A DNA stretch of 49,373 bases from Chloroflexota bacterium (GTDB taxonomy: Bacteria; Chloroflexota; Limnocylindria; Limnocylindrales; CSP1-4): contig JAKAJU010000185.1 in NCBI GenBank assembly GCA_021813655.1, forward strand, positions 1 through 49,373, given 5' to 3'. Both the position numbers and the translations under genes were made by a program. Positions 42,101 to 49,373 of this stretch are shown piece by piece. A model generated the notes under the pieces. That model ran no database searches, was not told the origin of the DNA, and saw only the letters and a program-made list of their open reading frames with translations. How positions within the stretch are numbered: the stretch's first letter is position 1; each line of letters opens with the position of its first letter.

Positions 42101-42982
42101 AAGGCCAAGGCGACGATGGCCGTCGCGACGATCGAGGACCTCCAGGGAGCGGTGGAGGTTCTCGTCTTCCCCCGCACCTACGAGGAGACGCGGGACGCCT
42201 GGACGGAGGGCGCGATCGTCGTCGTCGCGGGACGTGTCGACCATCGCGGCGAGGAGGCCCAGCTGCTCGCAGACACCGTCCGCGCGTGGGAGAGCGTCCT
42301 CGAGATGGGGGACGAGGCCTTCGCGGCCGAGATCGCCGCGGGCGACCGCGGGCGCTCGCGCGGGAACGGCGATCGATGGCGCGGGCGACAGAATGGCGGC
42401 GACGGGCGATTCGGCGGGGACGGGAACGGCGGCGCGAACGGGAACGGCGGCGGGAACGGGCACGGCCGAGGCGGCGGGGCGCCATGCGATGCGCCGTCTG
42501 CGGACGGGGAGAGCCGCCCTGTGGCCGCCGCGCCGGGGTCGGCGTGGGTCTCGCCACTCCGAGGCGCCGATGTGCCGCCGATCGAGCCTGCGGAACCGAT
42601 CCCCACGTACTCGGAGCCGCCCGGGGCGATCGCGCCCGGCACGGACGACGACGAGCCGCCGCTGCCCGACGAGCTCCGCTCCCGGACGTCCGCAGCTGCC
42701 GCGGCCCCCACCGCGCCGACCGCAGCCGGCCCGGCCGCCACGCTCCACGTCCGCTTCGTCGTCGGGGCCGCGCCGGAGACGCTCGTCCGGGCCATGGAAG
42801 GAGTCCGCGAGGTCCTCCGCGAGCGCCCCGGGGCGACGCGAGTCGTCCTCCACGTGCCGCAAGGCGGCGGGAAGCCCGCGCTCCCGATGGAGCTGCGGAC
42901 CGGCGTCGCCTACGACGCGGAGCTTCCGGCCGAGGTCGCCCGGCGGTTGGGCGGGTCGGTCGTGGAGCTGAGCCTCGCCTGA
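39122..42982 (+). CDS. dnaE: DNA polymerase III alpha subunit
   Basis: PHP [92 protein letters not shown]; OB domain. Confidence 0.95.
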   Translation: [1286 protein letters not shown]

Positions 42983-43041
42983 GCGCCCGTCCCGGGCGGC
43001 CCCTGCCGGCCGGCCCGCCGCACAGGCTCCGATCAGCGCGG

Positions 43042-43644
43042 TCAGCGTCCCCCGTCGCCCTCCGACGCGGCCGCCTGGGCGCGCAGCGCCTGGACGACCG
43101 AGAGCTTCTCGTAGAACTGCGCGCGCACCGACTTCTCCTCCTCGGCGTCGAGCCCCATCTCCTTGGCGATCTGGTCGAGCGTCGCGTTCTCCTCGGCGGA
43201 GATGAGTCGACTGGCGGCGCCCACCATGTAGCACGCGCGGAGGAGGTCGAGCTTCTGGGACGTCGTCGCCCGGGAGGACCAGTCCCGGGTGATGATGTAG
43301 TCCTCGGTCGCGCCGTAGAGCCTCGACTGCGTCTTGGCCATCTCGACGACGAGGACGGCCTCGGCCTCGGGGACCCGGCCCTCCGTCACGACGATCCGCT
43401 CCATCTCGGCCGTCTCCGCAGCGTCGGCATCCATGTCCGCGAGCGCGGCGCGGCTGAGGATGTACGCGAACCCGGCCAGGTAGCGAGCGCGGTCCTCGGG
43501 CATCGCGTCGAGCTCGGCGGAGATCCGGCGGATGACCTCGGCCTCGGCCTCCGCGTCCGCGATCGGCTGGCCGCTCGGATCGAGCGGGGCCGGGCGCTCG
43601 ACGATGTCCTTCTCCTGCAGACCGAGGTAGTGGCGCCAGGACAT
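43042..43644 (-). CDS. TerB-like domain protein
   Basis: KLDLLRACYMVGAASRLISAEENATLDQIAKEMGLDAEEEKSVRAQF resembles TerB/tellurite resistance-type helical domains. Confidence 0.55.
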   Translation of the reverse strand: MSWRHYLGLQEKDIVERPAPLDPSGQPIADAEAEAEVIRRISAELDAMPEDRARYLAGFAYILSRAALADMDADAAETAEMERIVVTEGRVPEAEAVLVVEMAKTQSRLYGATEDYIITRDWSSRATTSQKLDLLRACYMVGAASRLISAEENATLDQIAKEMGLDAEEEKSVRAQFYEKLSVVQALRAQAAASEGDGGR

Positions 43645-43811
43645 GGGTGACTCCGTGGTGGGCGATGGTGGGGTGGCGACGCGGACGGATCGGCGCGCGG
43701 GCCCGCACAGGGTACACCGGGTGAGCGAGACCCTCCGCCGTGGCGCGGTCCGGCGTGTCGGGCTAATGTCGCCCCTGCGGCCCACCGGCCGGCCAGAAGG
43801 GGAGGGGGTCC

Positions 43812-44702
43812 ATGAAGGACGGTCGGATCGAGGTCGCGCCGGGGGTCTCCCTGGCGGCGCGCCGTCGGGATGCGCGCGATCGCGTCGCGGACGGATCGGC
43901 AGCGCCGTTCGTGCTCGTCCACGGTCTCGCCTCCAATGCCCGGACATGGGACGGCGTGGCGTCGAGGCTCGCGGACCTGGGCCATCCGTCGGTCGCGGTG
44001 GACCTGCGGGGTCACGGGCTCTCGGACCGCCCCGCCGCCGGCTACGACTTCGCGACGGTCGCGGGGGACGTCGCGGCCGTCATCCGGGCCCTCGGCCTTG
44101 ACCGTCCCATCGTCGCCGGCCAATCCTGGGGAGCCGATGTGGCGCTCGAGGTCGCGGCCCGTCACGGCGAGGACGTGCGCGGGGTCGCGTGCGTCGACGG
44201 CGGTTTCCTCGACCTCTCCCGGGAATTCCCCGTCTGGGAGGAAGGCGCCGTCGCACTCGCGCCGCCCGTGCTCGAGGGGATGCCCGCGACCGAGTTGGAG
44301 GCGAGGATCCGGTCCGGACATCCCGACTGGTCGGACGCAGGCGTCGCGGCGACGATGGCCAACTTCGAGATCCGCGGGGACGGGACGGTCGCACCGCGTC
44401 TCGCCCGCGAGCACCACATGACGATCCTCCGTGCGCTCTGGGAGCGTCGGACCACGGAGGTCCTCGCCTCGGCCGACGTCCCGGTCCTGCTGCTGCCAGC
44501 GGACACGGGCGACGCGGACTGGACGGCTGCCAAGCGCGCGGCTGCCGGTCGCGTGGTCTCCCGGCTCGCGGACGGCGGCCCCGACGGCGGCCGCGTGCGC
44601 GTCCGGTGGTTCGCCCCGGCCGACCACGACATCCACGTGCAGCACCCGGGCGAACTGGCCGGTGTGCTGCACGCTGCCGTCACCGACGGGTTCTTCGCGT
44701 GA
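43812..44702 (+). CDS. Alpha/beta-fold hydrolase
   Basis: FVLVHGLASNARTWDGVA, VDLRGHGLSDRP, VAGQSWGADVALEVAAR, PADHDIHVQHPGELA. Confidence 0.88.
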   Translation: MKDGRIEVAPGVSLAARRRDARDRVADGSAAPFVLVHGLASNARTWDGVASRLADLGHPSVAVDLRGHGLSDRPAAGYDFATVAGDVAAVIRALGLDRPIVAGQSWGADVALEVAARHGEDVRGVACVDGGFLDLSREFPVWEEGAVALAPPVLEGMPATELEARIRSGHPDWSDAGVAATMANFEIRGDGTVAPRLAREHHMTILRALWERRTTEVLASADVPVLLLPADTGDADWTAAKRAAAGRVVSRLADGGPDGGRVRVRWFAPADHDIHVQHPGELAGVLHAAVTDGFFA

Positions 44703-46078
44703 CCGGCCGAACGCCGCGGATCCTCGCGATCATGGGGTCCGGCGAGACCGCGCCCACGATGGCGCGCGTCCACCGGGCCGTCCTCGAGCGCCTCGGTCCG
44801 CCGCCCGTCCCCGCGGTCCTCATCGACACGCCGTACGGGTTCCAGGAGAACGCGGACGACATCTCGGGTCGCACGATGGACTACTTCCGCGAGACCGTCG
44901 GGAGCCCCATCGGCGTCGCGTCGCTCAGGAGCGCGACCGCGGACGGCCTCGCGCGGGCCACCGCGGTCGCGCGCATCCGCGAGGCACGGTACGTCTTCGC
45001 CGGGCCCGGGAGCCCGAGCTACGCGCTCCGCGAGTGGGCCCCGACCGAGGTCCCGCGCCTTCTCGCCGAGAAGCTCGCCACGGGCGGTGCGGTCGTCCTC
45101 GCGAGCGCCGCGGCCCTCACCACCGGCCTGTGGACGATCCCCGTCTACGAGGTCTACAAGGTGGGCGACGATCCGGTCTGGCTGCCGGGCCTCGACCTGC
45201 TCTCGCCGGCGACCGGGCTGCGCGCGGCCGTCGTGCCGCACTACGACAACGCCGAAGGTGGCACGCACGACACGCGCTTCTGCTACATGGGGGAGCGCCG
45301 GCTGCTCATCCTCGAGGCCGCGCTGCCCCACGACGCCTTCATCCTCGGCGTGGACAGCCACACGGCCCTCGTGTTCGACCTGGATTCTGGCGCCGCGACC
45401 GTCGCCGGGGCGGGCGGCGTCACCGTGCGGACGGGCGGGCGGAGCACCGTCTTCCCGGCGGGCACGACGCTGACGATCGACGACATCCGCGCGGCAGCCG
45501 AGGGCGCACCGGCTGGGGCGGGCCCGGCCGGGGAGGGTGGCCGGGCGCCTGCGGGCACCGGGTTGGCCGAGAGCGGGCGGGCCGGGGCGGGCGCACCAGC
45601 GAGCGGCTCGACGGGCGAGGCTGCGGCTGCGCCTGCGGGCGACGGCGCCGTCGTGTCTGCCGAGGGCGGTCTCACCGACGCCGTCGTGCACCACGAGCGT
45701 GCCTTCGCGACGGCCGTCGGAGCCGGGGACGTCCCGGCCGCGGTCGGCGCGATCCTCGCCCTCGAGGAGACGGTGGTCGCCTGGTCGCGTGACACGGGCG
45801 ACGCGACGGACTACGACCACGCGCGGGCCGTCCTCCGCTCGCTCGTCGTCCGCCTCGGGGACCTGGCGGTCGAGGGGACGCGGGATCCGCGCGAGGCGAT
45901 CGCGCCGTTCGTGGACGGTCTCATCGACCTCCGGCTCCGCGCGCGCGCCGACCGCGACTGGGCGGCCTCGGACGCGATCCGCGACCGGCTCGTCGCGGCC
46001 GGCATCGAGGTCCACGACACGCCTGACGGCACGACGTGGCGGATCGCGGGCAGCCAGGGAGATCGGCAGGCGCGCTAG
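44699..46078 (+). CDS. Fusion: type 1 glutamine amidotransferase-like (peptidase S51-like) domain + CysS C-terminal-like domain
   Basis: N-term ILAIMGSGETAPTMARVHRAVLERL...FAGPGSPSYALREW; C-term LIDLRLRARADRDWAASDAIRDRLVAAGIEVHDTPDGTTWRI resembles the cysteinyl-tRNA synthetase C-terminus. Low-complexity Gly/Ala linker between. Confidence 0.75.
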   Translation: MTGRTPRILAIMGSGETAPTMARVHRAVLERLGPPPVPAVLIDTPYGFQENADDISGRTMDYFRETVGSPIGVASLRSATADGLARATAVARIREARYVFAGPGSPSYALREWAPTEVPRLLAEKLATGGAVVLASAAALTTGLWTIPVYEVYKVGDDPVWLPGLDLLSPATGLRAAVVPHYDNAEGGTHDTRFCYMGERRLLILEAALPHDAFILGVDSHTALVFDLDSGAATVAGAGGVTVRTGGRSTVFPAGTTLTIDDIRAAAEGAPAGAGPAGEGGRAPAGTGLAESGRAGAGAPASGSTGEAAAAPAGDGAVVSAEGGLTDAVVHHERAFATAVGAGDVPAAVGAILALEETVVAWSRDTGDATDYDHARAVLRSLVVRLGDLAVEGTRDPREAIAPFVDGLIDLRLRARADRDWAASDAIRDRLVAAGIEVHDTPDGTTWRIAGSQGDRQAR

Positions 46079-46115
46079 GCGGGGACCCGCTGCCGGCGCG
46101 TGACCGCCGCCGCTC

Positions 46116-47978
46116 CTACGGACAGACGCTCCCTGGTGGCGCGACCACGAGCTCGAGGTCCGACCCCGGCAGAACGACGGAGCCGGCCGGCGGGTCCTGG
46201 CGGACGACGACCCACGCGTCGTCGAAGGCGCCGTCAGCGGGGTCGGGCGCGATCCAGCGGAGGTCGAAGCCGTCCGCCGCTACCGCGCGCTTCGCCGGGC
46301 CGAGAGCGCGACAGCGGTAGTCCCCGACGGCGACGCCGCCGGGAACCGGCGACGGTGGTCCGGAGGGCGAGGGCGCGACCGACGGCGTCGGCACGGTGGT
46401 CGGCCTCGGCACGGGCGTGGGGACAGGGAACGGCGCCGTCGCCGGCGCGGGTGCCGGCCCGCCGGGAATGAGCGCGGCGATCGCGGCCCGGATCCTGTCC
46501 ACCTCGGCGCGGGTGAGCGCCGACGACCAGGTCGGCGGGACGATCCGCAGCTGCGCGACCGGGGCGTGCGACGCTCGCCCGAAGAGCTCGATGAGGCCGG
46601 GCAGCGCCTCCCGCGGCAGGTCCGTCCACGCCATCCCGCGCGCCGCCGCGAGGAGCGCCGGCGCCGCGAGGATCGCCCCGGGGCCGATCGCGTCGCGGAT
46701 CGCGAGCAGGAGCGTCTGCTGGCGGTCCATGCGCCCGTAGTCGCTGTCCTGGTGGCGGCTGCGGGCGTAGGCGAGGGCCGTCCGGCCGTCCATGTGCTGC
46801 CGCCCGGCGGCGATGCGCAGGTGGACGTCGCCCCGGATCGGGTCGGGGTACATCGCGTCCTCGACCGGGGCGGGCACGGTGATGTCGATCCCGCCCATCG
46901 CGTCGACCACGCGGATGACGCCGACGAGGTCCGCGACCAGGACGGCGTCGATCGGGCGCCCGGTGATCTCGGAGACGACCGCGCGCACCGCGCCGATCCC
47001 CTTGATCTCGGGGGTCGCCCCGGGCCACAGGGCTGGATGCCGGACGCTCGCCTCGACGTACATCTCGTTGAGCAGCCCGGGCTGACACGCGCAGGCGACG
47101 GCGTCACGGGCCGGACCGGGCGGATACGGGGCGTTGGTCAGGTTGCGCGGCAGCCCGACCATCGCGACCCGACCGCTTGCGACGTCGACCTCGACGAGGA
47201 GCATGACGTCGGTACGGCGGCTCGATCGATCACGCCCCGCGTCGCTGCCCAACAGCAGCAGGTCGAACCGGCCGTCGTCGCCCCACGGCGCGGCCCCCGG
47301 CGGCACCCACGGCACCGCGGCACCGACCGGCGGCAGGGTCCCGGCCCCGAGGTCATCCACGCGCGCGGACGTGACGGCGTCGGGCGTCGTCGGCGGGGTG
47401 GGGGAGGGCGTGGGCGGTGGCGCGAGCGACGGCGCGAGGGACGGCTCGAGCGCGGCCCCGTCGAAGGACGTGGTGGGCGCCGAGGCCCCCGGTGCCGGCG
47501 GGGGCGCGCCGGCGGAGACCGGGGGAACGGCCGCCTGGACCGGTGTCGAGGCGGGGTCGGTGGCGGCAGGGGCGAAGAGCGAGCCGAGGAGCTCGTCGGC
47601 CGCCGCGATCGACCGGGCGGCGATGACGTGGGGGATGCCGACGGTGAGGCCCATGATGAGGCAGCTCGCGACAACGACCCACGTCCCCGGGCGGGCGCGC
47701 CGGACCGGGTCGAGGCCGGCGGCCGCCCGCCAGAGCGCGACCCCGAAGTTCGCGACCGCGAGCACCGCGAGCGCGCCGGGTGCGACGACGGCCGCGAGGA
47801 CCCCGAAGGACCCGACGGAGGCGGCCCACGCCGCCACGAGGGCGGCGAGCGCGATCGTCGGGACGAGGAAGGCGAGGCCGACGCGCCGGTAGCCGACGAT
47901 CAGGTGCCCCGTCCCGGGCACGAGCGATCCAGCGAGACCGGCGAGGACGGTGCGCACGTCATGACGATGCGCGGCCAC
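46116..47978 (-). CDS. LytR-CpsA-Psr family protein with C-terminal PASTA-like domain
   Basis: FDLLLLGSDAGRDRSSRRTDVMLLVEVDVASGRVAMVGLPRNL, DGRTALAYARSRHQDSDYGRMDRQQTLLLAIRD; C-term WVVVRQDPPAGSVVLPGSDLELVVAP. Confidence 0.88.
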   Translation of the reverse strand: MAAHRHDVRTVLAGLAGSLVPGTGHLIVGYRRVGLAFLVPTIALAALVAAWAASVGSFGVLAAVVAPGALAVLAVANFGVALWRAAAGLDPVRRARPGTWVVVASCLIMGLTVGIPHVIAARSIAAADELLGSLFAPAATDPASTPVQAAVPPVSAGAPPPAPGASAPTTSFDGAALEPSLAPSLAPPPTPSPTPPTTPDAVTSARVDDLGAGTLPPVGAAVPWVPPGAAPWGDDGRFDLLLLGSDAGRDRSSRRTDVMLLVEVDVASGRVAMVGLPRNLTNAPYPPGPARDAVACACQPGLLNEMYVEASVRHPALWPGATPEIKGIGAVRAVVSEITGRPIDAVLVADLVGVIRVVDAMGGIDITVPAPVEDAMYPDPIRGDVHLRIAAGRQHMDGRTALAYARSRHQDSDYGRMDRQQTLLLAIRDAIGPGAILAAPALLAAARGMAWTDLPREALPGLIELFGRASHAPVAQLRIVPPTWSSALTRAEVDRIRAAIAALIPGGPAPAPATAPFPVPTPVPRPTTVPTPSVAPSPSGPPSPVPGGVAVGDYRCRALGPAKRAVAADGFDLRWIAPDPADGAFDDAWVVVRQDPPAGSVVLPGSDLELVVAPPGSVCP

Positions 47979-48074
47979 GGGTGGTCGGTCAAGGCGCTCC
48001 TGTCACGACAGGCCGGGCCGGCGTCCGCGCAGCTCGCAGGTACCGCGGACGCCCGCTCCGGGCGCCAGCGACGA

Positions 48075-48521
48075 TCAGTTCGGGCAGGCGGTCGCCACCT
48101 TCGCCTCGAGCTGCTGCCAGGCCGTCCCGATCCCTGCGATCGCCGTGTCGATCGCGGATTCCGCGGTCCCGGTCGATCCCTGCCCGGCCTGGGCGAGCGC
48201 GCTCCGCAGTGGCTCGACCGCGTTGAGCAGGTCGGTCACGGCCGGCCTGAGCTCGCTCGAGGCCGAGGACGCGAGAGTCGCCGCCTGCACCGCGACGTCA
48301 TTGGCCGCGAATCTGACGGCAGTGACACCCTCGACGGTCGGCTTGGCGGACGTCAGCTTCGTCACCGTCGTGCGGAGCACGGCGATGCCGGCGCACACAG
48401 CGGAGGCCGGCGTGGCGACAGCAGAGCCGGACGGGGCGGCGGGAGTCGCGGTCGTGCCCGAGCACGCGGCGCAGGCCACCGCTACGGCCGTGAGCGCCAG
48501 GACACCAAGATGTCTGCGCAT
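48075..48521 (-). CDS. Small secreted lipoprotein of unknown function
   Basis: MRRHLGVLALTAVAVACAACSGTTATPAAPSG signal and lipobox; short helical domain. Confidence 0.6.
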   Translation of the reverse strand: MRRHLGVLALTAVAVACAACSGTTATPAAPSGSAVATPASAVCAGIAVLRTTVTKLTSAKPTVEGVTAVRFAANDVAVQAATLASSASSELRPAVTDLLNAVEPLRSALAQAGQGSTGTAESAIDTAIAGIGTAWQQLEAKVATACPN

Positions 48522-48664
48522 CGCGTTCCCCCATCGTTCGTGGATCCGATTCGGGCAGGGTATCCGGTCGGACCCCACGACGCTGCGAGGGCTGGCCCCG
48601 CCGAGCAGCCCTGCGGTCACGAGGGAGTTGGTGGCAAGGGCTGCCGCCCCTCCCGCGATCGATC

Positions 48665-48719
48665 TGGTGCCGAGGCCGGGATTCGAACCCGGATGACCTT
48701 GCGGCCGGCCGCTTTTGAG
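48665..48719 (-). tRNA. 3'-half of tRNA-Leu(CAA): anticodon loop to encoded CCA; 5' half absent
   Basis: Minus strand: CTCAAAA loop, GCGGC stem strand, GGCC-GCAA-GGTC variable arm, CCGGG-TTCGAAT-CCCGG T arm, CCTCGGC-A-CCA. No matching 5' acceptor or anticodon strand seen in 48720-48850. Confidence 0.7.
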
Positions 48720-48923
48720 TCGTGGCGAAACGGTCCGGATCAGTCCGTCCCGTACCCCGTTTCGTGCTCAGATCGGTGCGCTGAGCACGCCTGAAGCAGG
48801 CACGGAGTCCGTCCCAGTCCGGGCGTATGCCACCGATCTGTGCTACCACTCCGGCCCTCCCGACAGGCCACTGGACGACACTCGAGGGGGGGGCGGGCAC
48901 GGATGCCGGGGGGCGGCTGGGAA

Positions 48924-48963
48924 TGATCAAACTGGCCGAAAGTGGGGCCAGTTCAGGTGATCA
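48924..48963. repeat. Nested inverted repeat TGATCA-AACTGGCC-n8-GGCCAGTT-cagg-TGATCA (possible IS21-type terminus remnant)
   Basis: 8-bp perfect inverted repeat at 48930-48937/48946-48953, flanked by TGATCA on both sides. Confidence 0.6.
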
Positions 48964-49169
48964 TGCCCAGGCGGCCTCGGCCTCGCGATCTGGCACTCGC
49001 TCGTCGAGGCAATGGGCGGGTCGATCGCGGCCTCGAATCCGGCCCGGGCGCGGGAGCAGCTCTATCGCCCGGCTCCTTGGCGGCTGACAGCTCGGAGGCG
49101 GCGCCTGCCCGTTCCCGGTGCGGAGCGCAGGACTGGCAGCGGGTCGCGTCGCGCGGATCCTGTCGATCC

Positions 49170-49373
49170 TCAGTCGGACGCGGCCGCCTCCTCACCACTG
49201 GCCGTCGCGGCATCGATCGCTGCCGTCGCCTGACCGAGCAGCGTCGCCCGCATTGCGGTCTCCACCCCGGCGAGGGCGAGGCCGGCCGCGAACGCGGCGA
49301 TCGGCGCGGCCGTGCGCTCGCTCGAGTGGGCGACGGCGCGCGTGAAGTCCAGGATCGCCGTCCGAGATCGGAA
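49170..49373 (-). CDS. C-terminal fragment of a CDS running off the right edge (hypothetical)
   Basis: Open frame ending TGA at 49170: FRSRTAILDFTRAVAHSSERTAAPIAAFAAGLALAGVETAMRATLLGQATAAIDAATASGEEAAASD*; coding-like composition. Confidence 0.4.
   Translation of the reverse strand, partial: FRSRTAILDFTRAVAHSSERTAAPIAAFAAGLALAGVETAMRATLLGQATAAIDAATASGEEAAASD

Noticed and set aside
39713-43717. 1334-aa minus-strand ORF antisense to dnaE
   Set aside because: Arg/Asp/Leu-rich composition from GC-rich antisense reading; dnaE on the + strand has complete family motifs.
48665-48850. Complete tRNA-Leu gene
   Set aside because: No 5' acceptor strand (cctcggc on +) or anticodon-stem partner found; only the 3' half is supported.
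48298-48960. Integrase C-terminus next to the tRNA half
   Set aside because: Translations on both strands of 48720-49170 show no tyrosine recombinase motifs; any integrase must lie outside the window.

Overview
High-GC bacterial chromosome segment, probably Chloroflexota-like; the taxonomy is a low-confidence guess. Housekeeping blocks (pcrA-ligA, gatC-gatA-aminotransferase-gatB, dnaE, an LCP-PASTA protein) flank a ~20 kb catabolic and transport island at about 6.15-26.1 kb. The main result is that this island looks like an unusual vitamin B6 (pyridoxamine/pyridoxal) degradation system. Translated blocks closely resemble, from memory, the Mesorhizobium loti pathway I enzymes: pyridoxamine-pyruvate aminotransferase (17574-18776, -), pyridoxal 4-dehydrogenase (13886-14620, +), 4-pyridoxolactonase (13061-13810, +) and 5-formyl-3-hydroxy-2-methylpyridine-4-carboxylate dehydrogenase (12093-13013, +). 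A class II aldolase family protein could be the dicarboxylate decarboxylase. No PHBH-like ring monooxygenase (MHPCO) is visible. Instead the operon carries a three-subunit molybdenum hydroxylase with CoxG, an M29/NicX-superfamily metalloprotein, an LLM flavin enzyme, a cupin and a VOC protein, which suggests a different ring-opening branch. The PPAT-like gene lies in a minus-strand operon with a BMP-type ABC transporter, a candidate B6 importer, and an amidohydrolase. Two identical perfect 17-bp palindromes (GTGTTGACAGTCAACAC), one before the LLM-led operon and one between the amidohydrolase operon and a FadR-type gntR gene, tie both operons to one predicted regulon. Other observations: a second BMP ABC transporter operon with intercistronic hairpins, an S51-like/CysS C-terminal domain fusion, a tRNA-Leu(CAA) 3'-half that looks like an integration scar, and IS remnants at both edges. 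No database search was run; family assignments rest on reading the translations.
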